Notes: generated by a model from the letters alone, not told the origin. A DNA stretch of 64,000 nt from Solirubrobacter deserti (GCF_003344625.1 NZ_QPKJ02000002.1:806001-870000); one strand, 5' to 3'; positions 36,852 through 46,863 are shown, counted from the first letter of the stretch. Numbers and translations: made by a program.

Positions 36852-36924
36852 GCCGGAGGAGGGACTCGAACCCCCGACACGCGGATTATGATTCCGCTGC
36901 TCTAACCGACTGAGCTACTCCGGC
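36852..36924 (-). tRNA. tRNA-Met(CAT)
   Basis: The minus strand folds as a complete cloverleaf of 73 nt: acceptor GCCGGAG / CTCCGGC with discriminator A, D-arm GCTCAG..GAGC, anticodon stem GCGGA / TCCGC with loop ATCATAA (anticodon CAT), variable GTGTC and T-arm GGGGG TTCGAGT CCCTC. CCA is not encoded. CAT could also be tRNA-Ile2, but the ATCATAA loop with this D-arm fits elongator Met. Its anticodon-to-variable segment is the attR core. Confidence 0.9.
36876..36894. repeat. attR core inside tRNA-Met (19-bp direct repeat)
   Basis: Exact second copy of the 28079-28097 repeat; on the tRNA strand it covers the anticodon loop through the variable loop. The whole tRNA is intact here, so the part of the gene inside the element must restore the 3' half, which agrees with integration that preserves tRNA function. 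Confidence 0.8.
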
Positions 36925-37040
36925 GGGGAGGCGGAGGAGGGTAGCGCAACGCGCCGCGCCCTACCGTGCGGGCGAGTCGTGAGCGGAGAGAACATTGTCC
37001 TCGGCCTGATGTTCGTCTGGTTCCCCTTTGGACCACGGTC

Positions 37041-37517
37041 ATGGCGGCCCGTTACACGAAGAGGTGGGTCAACGGCGAGAAGGTGCCGTTCGACCTGAGG
37101 GTCAACGGCGTCTCCCGACGCGAGCGGCCGCTCACGTCGAAGGAGCTGGGCGGCGTGACGATCGCGCTGTGGGTGTTCTCGCTGCTCCTGTGGAGCGGCC
37201 TCACCGCGCTGGTGCTGCTGGCTAAGCGCTCAGGCGCTGCGACCGGTGCGGCGGGAAGCGGCCAAACGGTCCAGGGCGTCGTGGCCAACGCACGCCAAGT
37301 CGAACGGCTTGCCCGCCTCGATCAAGAAATCCCACAGCTGCGGGCCGTGGTCGGCCGGCAACACGATCTCGAACGAGTCGCGGCCCTCGCGGATGATCAG
37401 GCCGGAAGGCGTGAGGTCGACCTCGTTCAAGAGCTCGGACGCGCGCGGGCCGACCAGGCCGATGACGGCGTAGGCGGCGGTGCGGATCTGCGCGGCCACG
37501 TCGCCGTAGTGCTCTAA
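37041..37517 (+). CDS. Possible small single-pass membrane protein (doubtful 3' part)
   Basis: Reads MAARYTKRWVNGEKVPFDLRV and then a hydrophobic helix (residues about 38-61, GGVTIALWVFSLLLWSGLTALVLL). The 5' third looks protein-like, but from 37230 onward the frame is the antisense shadow of the SoxG-like gene. An overlapping GTG frame (36979-37098) encodes MSGENIVLGLMFVWFPFG, which also looks like membrane coding, so a frameshift or two tiny genes are possible. No good ribosome site seen. Confidence 0.25.
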   Translation: MAARYTKRWVNGEKVPFDLRVNGVSRRERPLTSKELGGVTIALWVFSLLLWSGLTALVLLAKRSGAATGAAGSGQTVQGVVANARQVERLARLDQEIPQLRAVVGRQHDLERVAALADDQAGRREVDLVQELGRARADQADDGVGGGADLRGHVAVVL

Positions 37518-37811
37518 CACATCCGAGACCTCGGGCGAGGTCTCGGCTTCGCAGCGCACCAAAGCGCGGTCGGCGCCGATGAAGGACGCCCAGACCAGCG
37601 GGCCGAGCTCGGTCAGGGCGGTCTCGATGGCCACCGGGTCGCCGCGGAGCTCGAAGGTGTCGCGGTCGCTGCGGTCGGACATGCCGACGCTCGCCTGGCA
37701 GACGGCTTCTTCAGCTGCGGTCGAGCCGAACGAGGCCGGCACTCTGCGTCCGTGGCGCTCGACCACGATCGCGCCGTGGTTGCGGGCCACCGTCTCCAGC
37801 GGGCTCACCAT
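37230..37811 (-). CDS. Sarcosine oxidase gamma-subunit-like / folate-binding protein
   Basis: 193 aa, ATG at 37811. VGMSDRSDRDTFELRG near residue 45 and the C-terminal YAVIGLVGPRASELLNEVDL..GRDSFEIVLPADHGPQLWDFLIEAG match the GcvT/SoxG folate-binding fold of sarcosine oxidase gamma subunits and aminomethyltransferases. No alpha/beta sarcosine oxidase genes are adjacent, so the role is unclear (possibly a one-carbon transfer helper). It overlaps the 3' end of the MFS gene by 101 bp in another frame. Confidence 0.7.
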   Translation of the reverse strand: MVSPLETVARNHGAIVVERHGRRVPASFGSTAAEEAVCQASVGMSDRSDRDTFELRGDPVAIETALTELGPLVWASFIGADRALVRCEAETSPEVSDVLEHYGDVAAQIRTAAYAVIGLVGPRASELLNEVDLTPSGLIIREGRDSFEIVLPADHGPQLWDFLIEAGKPFDLACVGHDALDRLAASRRTGRSA

Positions 37812-39033
37812 CGTCCTTGCGACGATACCTGTCGGCGCGCCGGAACGCGGCAGCGGCGCCCGCGCAGGCGACGAAGCACGCCACGGCGCCCGCCCACAGA
37901 CCCGCGCGCGGGCCCGCGACCTCGGCCAGCCAGCCGACCAGAGGCGCGCCGATCGGCGTCGACCCCAGGAACACGATCGAGTACAGCGCCATCACGCGCC
38001 CGCGCATGCCCGGCTCGACCGCGATCTGCAGCGCGCTGTTCACGCCCGCCGCGAAGGTCACCGACGCGGCGCCCAGCGGCACCAGCGCCAGCACCTGCAG
38101 CCACAAGGATGGAGCCAGCGCGGCCAGCGCCAGAAACACGCCGAACAGCCCCGAGGCGACCACGAGCAACCCGCCCGAGACGCGACCTCGCGCCCCCGCC
38201 GCCAACGCACCCGCCACCGAGCCGACGCCCATCGACGCCGTCAGCAGCGCATAGGTCGACGCCGAGCCCTGCCAGACGAAGTCGGCCAGCAGCGGCAGCA
38301 GGACCTGGAAGTTGAACGAGATCGTCCCGATCAGCGCCATCATCGCCAGCGGAATCAACAACTCGGGGGTCGAGCGCACGTACCGCAGCGCGGACCGTAG
38401 CTCGCCGCGCCGACGCTCCGCCGGCTTGGGGGTGTGCAACGCGCGCGCGTCCATGGTCCGCAGCGCCACGAACATCGCCACGAAGGAAAGGGCGTTCACC
38501 AAGAAGCACGGCGCGATGCCGACCAGCGCGATGATGATGCCGGCCAAGGCGGGTCCGAGGATTCGAGAGCAGTGGACGACGACCGAGTTCAGCGCCACCG
38601 CGTTCAGCACCCGGTCCTTGCCCACAATCTCGACCACGAACGACTGGCGCGCCGGATTGTCCAACGCCAGCACGGACCCGCGCACGAGCACCAGAGCCAG
38701 CACCATCCACGGCTCGGCGGCCCCGGTCAACGCCAGCACGAACAGCGTGAGCGCCGGCACGACCATCGACAGCTGCGTCACCGTCAGCAACGTCCGCTTG
38801 GACATCCGGTCCGCGAGCAACCCGCCCCACGCGCCGAACAGCAGGATCGGCAGGAACTGCAGCCCGGCCGTCAACCCGACCGACACACCGGACCCCGTCA
38901 GCTTCACCATCAGCCACATCTCGCCGACGATCTGCATCCAGTTGCCGGTGATCGAGATCACCTGGCCGGTGAAGTACCGGCGGTAGTTGGGGACCCGTAA
39001 AGACGAGAATGTACGTTCAATCGCAGCTGTCAC
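37711..39033 (-). CDS. MFS transporter (MFS_3/EntS-like)
   Basis: 440 aa, about 12 membrane helices (e.g. LFGAWGGLLADRMSKRTLL is motif A; FLVNALSFVAMFVALRTM is helix 6). The N-terminal TFSSLRVPNYRRYFTGQVISITGNWMQ signature is typical of MFS_3 exporters. About 40 charged residues form a cytoplasmic C-terminal tail that overlaps the next gene. It is coupled to a MarR regulator upstream (ATGA), so export of a compound sensed by that regulator is likely. Confidence 0.87.
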   Translation of the reverse strand: MTAAIERTFSSLRVPNYRRYFTGQVISITGNWMQIVGEMWLMVKLTGSGVSVGLTAGLQFLPILLFGAWGGLLADRMSKRTLLTVTQLSMVVPALTLFVLALTGAAEPWMVLALVLVRGSVLALDNPARQSFVVEIVGKDRVLNAVALNSVVVHCSRILGPALAGIIIALVGIAPCFLVNALSFVAMFVALRTMDARALHTPKPAERRRGELRSALRYVRSTPELLIPLAMMALIGTISFNFQVLLPLLADFVWQGSASTYALLTASMGVGSVAGALAAGARGRVSGGLLVVASGLFGVFLALAALAPSLWLQVLALVPLGAASVTFAAGVNSALQIAVEPGMRGRVMALYSIVFLGSTPIGAPLVGWLAEVAGPRAGLWAGAVACFVACAGAAAAFRRADRYRRKDDGEPAGDGGPQPRRDRGRAPRTQSAGLVRLDRS

Positions 39034-39455
39034 GCGGCGAGCACCCGCTCCAGCACCTCGGCGGCGCGGTCCAGCGCCGCCAGGTCCTCGTCACTGAGCG
39101 TCTCCAACTGCCGCGCCAGGTACAGATCCTTGCGCTCGCGCACGGCCTCCAGCAGCGCCTCGCCGGCCGCGGTCGCCGAGACCAGTGAGGAGCGGCGGTC
39201 GGCGGGATCGGCGGTGCGCTCGATCAGCGCCCGCTCCTCGAGCAAGGCCAGCACGCGCGTGGCGGTCGGGCGCTGAATCCGCTCGCGCGCAGCGAGCTCG
39301 GACGGGGTAAGCGGTCCGTGACAGCTGATCGTCGCCAGCGCCGCGGTCTGGGTCGGCGTGAGATCCCCACCGGCCTCCTGGCGCATGCGCCGGGCGAGCC
39401 GTGCGATCACGGGCCGCAGGCGATGGGCGAGGTCGGTGGTGGAGTTGTTTTGCAT
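39030..39455 (-). CDS. MarR-family transcriptional regulator
   Basis: 141 aa, ATG at 39455. Winged helix signature: LTPTQTAALATISCHGPLTPSELAARERIQRPTATRVLALLEERALIERTADPADRRSSLVSAT, with the conserved wing DPADRR. It probably represses its own operon (MFS exporter and SoxG-like gene); a palindrome lies right before its start codon. The adjacent ftcD gene is divergent by 50 bp and may share the control region. Confidence 0.9.
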   Translation of the reverse strand: MQNNSTTDLAHRLRPVIARLARRMRQEAGGDLTPTQTAALATISCHGPLTPSELAARERIQRPTATRVLALLEERALIERTADPADRRSSLVSATAAGEALLEAVRERKDLYLARQLETLSDEDLAALDRAAEVLERVLAA

Positions 39456-39472
39456 CGCTAATTAGCCTAGCG
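39456..39472. promoter_or_regulatory. MarR operator candidate
   Basis: GCTAATTAGC (39457-39466) is a perfect 10-bp palindrome, and CGCTA/TAGCG arms (39456-39460, 39468-39472) overlap it, directly upstream of the marR start codon and 34 bp before ftcD. AT-rich palindromes of this type are usual MarR sites, and the composition stands out in a GC-rich region. Confidence 0.55.
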
Positions 39473-39505
39473 AACGATCTGTGCCTGCCAGGATCTCGCA
39501 CCGCC

Positions 39506-40291
39506 GTGCTGATCTCCGTCCCGAACGTCTCCGAAGGCCGCGATCAGCGCACCCTGCACCGCATCGCGGAGGCGTTCGAGCCCGTGTACTGGTCCAGCGA
39601 CGCCGACCACCACCGCGCGGTGTTCACGCTCATCGACGAGCCAGGCCAATTGCATGGACGCGTGCTCGCGGGCGCGCGCGAGACGCTGCAACGGGTCGAC
39701 CTCACGCACCATCACGGCGTCCACCCGCGCGTGGGGGCGTTGGACGTCGCGCCGATCGTCTATCTCGACCCTGCCGACAAGGGAGCGGCCTGCGCGGAGG
39801 CGCTCGTGCTGGCCGACGAGCTCGGCCAGCTCGGCCTGCCCGTCTTCCTCTACGGCGAACTGGGGAACGGCAGGACCCGCGCGCAGTTGAGGCGGCCCGG
39901 AGGCTTGAGCGGCGTGGCGCCCGACTTCGGGCCCCACGAGCTGCACCCGACCGCCGGCGCCACCCTCGTCGCCGCGCGCCCCCCGCTCGTCGCCTTCAAC
40001 GTCGAGATCGACGCCCCACTGGACGTCGCCAAGCGGATCGCGGCCCACATACGGACCGAGCTCGACGTGCGCGCCCTGGGGCTCGCGCTGTCGAGCACGA
40101 TCCAGGTCTCGACCAACATCGAGGACCACACCCGCACGACCATGGCGCAAGTGGTCGAAGCGGTCCGCGCGCACGCCCGCGTCACGGGCGCGGAGCTCGT
40201 CGCGCCCGCCCCGAGAGCGGCCTACGCGAACTTCCCCGAGGACGTCCCGCTCCGCGGCCCGAAACCGCTGGAAGATCATCTAACCTCGTAG
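39506..40291 (+). CDS. ftcD: Glutamate formimidoyltransferase (FTCD N-terminal-type)
   Basis: 261 aa from a GTG at 39506. VPNVSEGRD opens the protein and HHGVHPRVGALDVAP contains the catalytic-His region of the formiminotransferase N-subdomain; the C-subdomain is seen in ALSSTIQVSTNIEDHTRTTMAQVVEAV. The enzyme transfers the formimino group from formiminoglutamate to tetrahydrofolate in histidine degradation. It lacks the cyclodeaminase domain. First gene of a tightly packed operon with hisS and aspS; other hut genes are not in the window. Confidence 0.85.
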   Translation: MLISVPNVSEGRDQRTLHRIAEAFEPVYWSSDADHHRAVFTLIDEPGQLHGRVLAGARETLQRVDLTHHHGVHPRVGALDVAPIVYLDPADKGAACAEALVLADELGQLGLPVFLYGELGNGRTRAQLRRPGGLSGVAPDFGPHELHPTAGATLVAARPPLVAFNVEIDAPLDVAKRIAAHIRTELDVRALGLALSSTIQVSTNIEDHTRTTMAQVVEAVRAHARVTGAELVAPAPRAAYANFPEDVPLRGPKPLEDHLTS

Positions 40292-40296
40292 GTTCC

Positions 40297-40662
40297 ATGG
40301 CCCAGACGAAGCGCAAGAGGCGGACCAAGCACCGCGGCAACGCCGCCGGTTCGATCGAGGTGCGCGGCCGGACGGGCCGCAAGCCGACCGCGGCAGAGAG
40401 CAAGCAGTCCCTGCGCGACGAGGCGCGGCAGCGGCGGATGAGCAAGCCGCCGACCTGGAACAGCGCCGCGCTGAAGGCCGGCGCCATGGCGGTCCTGCTG
40501 TTCATCCTCACGCAGATCGGGATCCTGGGCGGGGACACGAGCCCGAGCCAGGGCATCATCCTCGCCGCGATGGCGATGCTGATCTACACGCCGCTCGCGT
40601 ACATGACCGACCGCTGGGTCTACAACAAGAACCTGGCGCGCGCGGCCAAGCAGAAGCGCTGA
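40297..40662 (+). CDS. Small two-helix membrane protein
   Basis: 121 aa, ATG at 40297. A basic N-terminus (QTKRKRRTKHRGNAAGSIEVRGRTG) precedes two membrane helices (about residues 60-78 and 85-105) and a basic tail. The basic N-terminal half could contact nucleic acid or ribosomes. Family not recognised by name. The stop overlaps the next ATG (TGATG), coupling it to the MBL hydrolase. Confidence 0.75.
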   Translation: MAQTKRKRRTKHRGNAAGSIEVRGRTGRKPTAAESKQSLRDEARQRRMSKPPTWNSAALKAGAMAVLLFILTQIGILGGDTSPSQGIILAAMAMLIYTPLAYMTDRWVYNKNLARAAKQKR

Positions 40663-41297
40663 TGGAGGCCCGCTGGCTGACGGTCGGCCCGGTCCAGGAG
40701 AACACCTGGATCGCCCGCCAGGACGGCTCGGAGTCCTGCCTGCTGATCGACCCCGGTGATGAGCCGCAGACGCTGCTCAACGCGCTCGAAGAGCTCAACA
40801 CGACGCCCGCGGCGATCCTCATCACCCACTGCCACTTCGACCACGTGGGTGCGGTCAAGGCCATGGCCGAGGCGACCAAGGCGCCGGTCTACTGCCCCGA
40901 GGGCGAGGTCTTCATCCTCGAGAACATCAACGACTTCGTGCGCTTCCCGGGCTTCGGGCCGTTTGAGTCCTATACGCCCGAGCACACCGTCAAGGACGGC
41001 GACACGCTCACGCTCGCCGGCTTCACGATCGACGTCATCGGCACGCCCGGCCACAGCCCGGACCATGTGACCTACTCGATCCCGCAGGAGAAGGCGATCT
41101 TCTCCGGCGACGTCCTCTTCCAAGGCTCGATCGGCCGCACCGACCTCCCGGGCTGCGACCACGACACCCTCATGCGCTCCATCCAGAAGCTGCTCGACAC
41201 GCTGCCCGACGACACGGGCGTCCTCCCGGGCCACATGGACCCGACCACGCTCGGCCAAGAGCGCCGATCCAACCCGTTCCTGCGCGAGCTGGTGTGA
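40662..41297 (+). CDS. Metallo-beta-lactamase-fold hydrolase (glyoxalase II-like)
   Basis: 211 aa. THCHFDHVG is the dinuclear zinc motif; GHSPDHVTY and SGDVLFQGSIGRTDLP give the further ligands and GxxxG loops typical of YcbL/GloB-like hydrolases, and LPGHMDPTTLGQER carries the late histidine. It probably hydrolyses a thioester such as S-lactoylglutathione or an analogue (mycothiol/bacillithiol in actinobacteria, inference). Overlaps the hisS GTG by four bases. Confidence 0.88.
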   Translation: MEARWLTVGPVQENTWIARQDGSESCLLIDPGDEPQTLLNALEELNTTPAAILITHCHFDHVGAVKAMAEATKAPVYCPEGEVFILENINDFVRFPGFGPFESYTPEHTVKDGDTLTLAGFTIDVIGTPGHSPDHVTYSIPQEKAIFSGDVLFQGSIGRTDLPGCDHDTLMRSIQKLLDTLPDDTGVLPGHMDPTTLGQERRSNPFLRELV

Positions 41298-42528
41298 GCA
41301 GGTTCCAGACGCCGCCGGGCACGAGCGACGTGCTCCCGGAGAAAGCCGCCGAGCGCGACCGGCTCGAGCAGACCGCCAAGAAGATCCTCGAGAAGGCCGG
41401 CTACGGCCGGATCGAGACGCCGACCTTCGAGTTCACCGAGCTGTTCGCGCGCGGGGTGGGCGAGGCGACGGACGTCGTCCAGAAGGAGATGTTCAACCTC
41501 GAGGCCGACAGCGGCACCAGCTACACGCTGCGCCCCGAGGGCACCGCGCCGGTCATGCGCGCCTACATGGAGCACGGCATGCACAAGCTGCCGCAGCCCG
41601 TGAAGCTCTGGTACCTCTCGTCCTACTTCCGCAACGAGACGCCGCAGGCGCACCGCTACCGGCAGTTCTCGCAGCTGGGGATCGAGGCCATCGGCTCGCC
41701 CGACCCGGCCGTCGATGCCGAGGTGATCCTGCTGCTGGCGGAGATCCTGGAGGCGATCGGCGTCCGCGACGTCACGCTCCTGCTCGCCTCACTCGGCCAG
41801 CCGGAATCCCGCGCCGAGTACCGCGAGGAGCTCGTCGCGTACCTGCGCGCGCACGAGGACCAGCTCAGCCGGGAGGTCGTCGACCGCATCGACCTCAACC
41901 CGCTGCGCGCGTTCGACAGCAAGGACCCCCGCACGCGCGAGGTGATGGCCAAGGCGCCGCGGCTGATCGATCGCCTCCCGCAGGAGGATCTGGACCACTT
42001 CGCCGAGGTGCAGGACCTGCTGCAGGCCGCCCACCTCGCCTACACGGTGGACACGACGCTCGTCCGCGGGCTGGACTACTACACGCGCACGCTGTTCGAG
42101 TTCCAGTCCGGCCAGCTCGGCGCCACGCAGAACGCGCTCGGCGGCGGCGGGCGCTACGACGGGCTGGCGCAGGCGCTGGGCGGCCCGCCCACGCCCGGCA
42201 TCGGCTGGGCGGCCGGGGTGGAGCGGATGCTGTCGGCGTCCACGCAGCCGCCGCCGGTCGAGGCGCCGGTGGACCTGTTCGTCGCCTACCACCCGGAGCA
42301 CAAGGTCGCGGCGTTCAAGCTCGCGTCGGATGCGCGCCGCGCGGGCCACAGCGCAAGACTCGAACTCGCCGGCCGCAGCGTGAAGGGCCAGCTCAAGCAG
42401 GCCTCGCGCGTCCGTCCCCGCTACGTTGCCATCTTCACCGACGAGGGCGTCGAGCTGCGCGATCGCGACGGCGGGGAGGACAAGCTCGTCGCGCCCGAAA
42501 CCGTCATGCACCACATCCGAGGAACGCT

Positions 42529-42532
<4 letters not shown>
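41294..42532 (+). CDS. hisS: Histidyl-tRNA synthetase
   Basis: 412 aa, GTG at 41294 overlapping the upstream stop. Class II motif 1 region, motif 2 (YFRNETPQAHRYRQFSQLGIEAIG), the histidine-specific LVRGLDYYTRTLFEF and motif 3 GIGWAAGVERML are present, then the anticodon-binding domain (about 320-412). Charges tRNA-His in the cytoplasm. Length is normal for the bacterial enzyme. Coupled to aspS, a frequent bacterial arrangement. Confidence 0.97.
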
Positions 42533-44301
<1,769 letters not shown>

Positions 44302-44337
44302 ACCCCATTCCACTCAACCTCCGATGGGGAGGTGCCG

Positions 44338-45297
44338 ATGTGTGTGGATGTGAGCCAGATCTCCATGCCCATGCGCATCCTCCTCATCGGTGCCGTCGTG
44401 TTCCTTGCTGCCTGGTTCACGATCCTCAAGCCCGGTGGCGCCGAGGAAGAAGTCCCGCCCGTCCAGCCGGCCAACGCCGCGCCGGCCAACGCCGCCGCGA
44501 CGCCCGCGGGAGCCACCGAGAACACGCCGGTCGCGGACGCCGCGATCCCGGCGGAGGTGCTCGCCAAGCTGCCGAAGGACGTCGCCGAGGCCATCTCGGA
44601 GCGCAAGACGCTGGTGCTGGGCGTGTTCGCCGAGGACGCCAAGGAGTGGCGCCCGATGGCCGATGACGACCGCTACGTCCGCAACGCGCTCGAGAAGACC
44701 AACCGCTACGACGGTGAGGTCTTCGCGAAGAACATCAGCGTCGCCGACCTCTCGACCTACGGCCCGCTGATCAACGGCCTCGGCGTGACGCAGTCGCCGT
44801 CGGTCGTCGTGATCGACCGCAACCTCAAGGGCACGCTGCTCACCGGCTACGTCGACCGGATCGCGATCAACCAGGCGATCGCCGACGCCCGCCGCGACAG
44901 CATCTATCCGGCGATCACGGACGAGTACCTGCGCGCGGCCAACGACATCTGCGAGCGCTTCACCGTCCGCTTCACGCGCTGGTCGCTGCCGACGGTTCGC
45001 GGCCACAAGGCGTGGAAGTCGTCCGGTCTGCGTCTGCTCAAGATCGGCAAGGCCCAGCGCCGTGCGATCGCCGAGCTGCCGGCCCCGGCCGAGTGGAAGG
45101 GCTTCAAGCGGCAGTGGCTCTCTGCGGTCGACATGGACCTCGACACGGGCACGCGCACCGTCAAGAAGGGCCTTGCCGGCGACATCGACGGCGCCTGGGC
45201 CGCGCTGCGCACGTTCGACGTCGACGCCTACCGCAAGCTCGACCGCCGCTTCGACGACATCGGCCTCACGGCCTGCGCCGACTACCGGCGGTCCTAG
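44338..45297 (+). CDS. Single-pass membrane protein with thioredoxin-like segment
   Basis: 319 aa from the ATG at 44338, with GGGGAGG ribosome site at 44326-44332; in-frame GTG 44332 and ATG 44365 are alternatives. One membrane helix near the N-terminus (MRILLIGAVVFLAAWFTIL), an Ala/Pro-rich linker, and a domain whose layout (KTLVLGVFAEDAKEW..VGVTQSPSVVVIDRNLKG-like) recalls a thioredoxin fold without the CxxC pair. The inverted repeat CCCCAT/ATGGGG (44303-44308, 44324-44329) abuts the ribosome site and could mask it. Function unknown. Confidence 0.65.
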   Translation: MCVDVSQISMPMRILLIGAVVFLAAWFTILKPGGAEEEVPPVQPANAAPANAAATPAGATENTPVADAAIPAEVLAKLPKDVAEAISERKTLVLGVFAEDAKEWRPMADDDRYVRNALEKTNRYDGEVFAKNISVADLSTYGPLINGLGVTQSPSVVVIDRNLKGTLLTGYVDRIAINQAIADARRDSIYPAITDEYLRAANDICERFTVRFTRWSLPTVRGHKAWKSSGLRLLKIGKAQRRAIAELPAPAEWKGFKRQWLSAVDMDLDTGTRTVKKGLAGDIDGAWAALRTFDVDAYRKLDRRFDDIGLTACADYRRS

Positions 45298-45309
45298 ACT
45301 CAAGCGGTC

Positions 45310-46713
45310 GTGGACCGCGAGCGTTTCGAAGAGCATCTCGCCGCGCCCCAGGGGTGCGGCGTCGTACTTCCCGGGGCGCATGACGGCGCCGCCGGCGGTG
45401 CGCTGTGCGGCGACCTGATCCGGCTGTCCGTCGTGGTCGAAGGTGACCGCGTGGTCGCCGCGGCCTTCGACGCCGACGGCTGCGGCGCGCTGACCGCCGC
45501 GGGCTCGGCGGCCGTGACGCTCGTCGAGGGCGAGCACCTCTTCGACGCCGCGCGCGTCGGCACGACCGCGATCGCCGCGGAGCTCGGCGGGCTCTCGCCG
45601 GGCAAGCTGCACGCGGCGGACCTGGCCGCGGACGCGCTGCACCGGGCGCTCGGCGCCGCGGCGCGGGAGGCGGCCGTGCCGGTGGACAGCGAGCGCGTCC
45701 TGGTCGCGATGAGCGGCGGCGTGGACTCCGCGGTCGCCGCCCACCTGCTGCGCGAGAACGCCGTCGCGGTGACGCTCGAGCTGTGGCGCGACGAGGAGAA
45801 CGACGCCGCCGCTTCCTGCTGCTCGGCCGACGCCGTCCGGCTCGCCCGCATGGTCGCGCACCAGATGGGGCTCCCGCACTTCACGCTCGACCTGCGGCCG
45901 GAGTTCCGCGCCGGCGTCGTGGACCCGTTCCTGGCCGGCTACGCGGCGGGTGAGACGCCGAACCCGTGCGTCTCCTGCAACGGCCACGTGCGGCTGGACG
46001 AGATGCTCACGCTGGCCGACCGCCTCGGCGCCCCGTTCCTTGCCACCGGCCACTACGCGCGCGTCACCGAGGACGGGCTGCTGCGCGCGGCCGCCGATCC
46101 CGCCAAGGACCAGTCCTACATGCTCGCGGCGCTGTCGCCGGCCTCGATTGCGCGTATGCGATTCCCGCTGGCCGAGCTGACCAAGCCGCAGGTGCGGGAG
46201 ATCGCCGCGGGCGCGCGGCTCCCGGTGGCTTCTCGCGCCGACTCGCAGGACCTGTGCTTTCTCGCCGGCACGGGCAAGGCCCGCTTCCTCGCCCGCCACG
46301 GCGGGTTGGAGGACAAGCCGGGGGAGATCGTCACCCTCGCCGGTGACGTGGTCGGGGCGCACCGCGGCGCCCATCACTTCACGGTCGGCCAGCGCAAGGG
46401 CCTGGGCGTCGGCGCCGCGCCGGAGCCGCTGTACGTCATCCGCACCGAGGGCACGCGCGTAGTCGTCGGTTCACGCGACGAGCTGGCGACCCGGCGCGTC
46501 CGTGTGCGCGGCGCCCGGCTGCACCGGCCCAGCGACGAAGTCGACGCCGTGCGCCTGCGCTACCACTCGCGCGCCGTGCCGTGCCGCGTCGTGGGGGAGG
46601 GCCGCTCGTTCGAGCTCGAGCTCGACGAGCCGTTCCACGGCGCCGCGCCGGGACAGACGGCGTGCCTGCTGCGGGGCGACGTCGTCGTCGGCGTCGGCAC
46701 CATCACCGCGTAG
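45310..46713 (+). CDS. mnmA: IscU-like domain fused to tRNA-2-thiouridylase MnmA
   Basis: 467 aa from a GTG at 45310. Residues about 1-120 resemble the IscU/NifU N-terminal scaffold: Cys33-Gly-Asp35 (GGALCGD), Cys58 (DADGCGALTAAGSAA) and the closing GLSPGKLHAADLAADAL, in which the third scaffold cysteine is replaced by Ala102. The rest is MnmA: PP-loop SGGVDS (135-140), catalytic Cys223 in NPCVSCNGHV, second Cys316 in DSQDLCFL, and the C-terminal OB/beta-barrel. MnmA thiolates uridine 34 of Lys, Glu and Gln tRNAs; the N-terminal module may supply Fe-S or sulfur handling (inference). Confidence 0.9.
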   Translation: MDRERFEEHLAAPQGCGVVLPGAHDGAAGGALCGDLIRLSVVVEGDRVVAAAFDADGCGALTAAGSAAVTLVEGEHLFDAARVGTTAIAAELGGLSPGKLHAADLAADALHRALGAAAREAAVPVDSERVLVAMSGGVDSAVAAHLLRENAVAVTLELWRDEENDAAASCCSADAVRLARMVAHQMGLPHFTLDLRPEFRAGVVDPFLAGYAAGETPNPCVSCNGHVRLDEMLTLADRLGAPFLATGHYARVTEDGLLRAAADPAKDQSYMLAALSPASIARMRFPLAELTKPQVREIAAGARLPVASRADSQDLCFLAGTGKARFLARHGGLEDKPGEIVTLAGDVVGAHRGAHHFTVGQRKGLGVGAAPEPLYVIRTEGTRVVVGSRDELATRRVRVRGARLHRPSDEVDAVRLRYHSRAVPCRVVGEGRSFELELDEPFHGAAPGQTACLLRGDVVVGVGTITA

Positions 46714-46863
46714 GGTTCGCTGAGGAATGGGCGGTGCGTCTGATGTGGTGCAGGCGCCCGTGCCTCGGGCCGCCCGCGACAAGCGTGGCGTGCCTCTGGC
46801 ACGTGAGCGTCGTGGGTGGCGCGAGGTGCCGCGGATGTGCCGCAGCAGGCGTGCCGGTATTCC

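Larger units (their letters stand above)
28079..36894. mobile_element. Integrative mobilizable element carrying a TIR-STAND/Shedu defence operon
   Basis: Bounded by an exact 19-bp repeat (28079-28097 and 36876-36894), with the right copy inside tRNA-Met. Contents: TIR/STAND/TPR gene, Shedu nuclease gene, inverted-repeat-rich intergenic region, MobF relaxase, Xis-like HTH protein and tyrosine integrase. No replication gene, FtsK/TraB translocase or mating-pair genes are present, so transfer would need a helper. The defence genes look less GC-rich than the surrounding core genes, consistent with horizontal origin (visual impression, not computed). Confidence 0.82.

Noticed and set aside
36852..36924. 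Call as tRNA-Ile2 (lysidine-type CAT)
   Set aside because: The anticodon alone cannot separate them, but the ATCATAA loop and arm sequences fit elongator tRNA-Met better.
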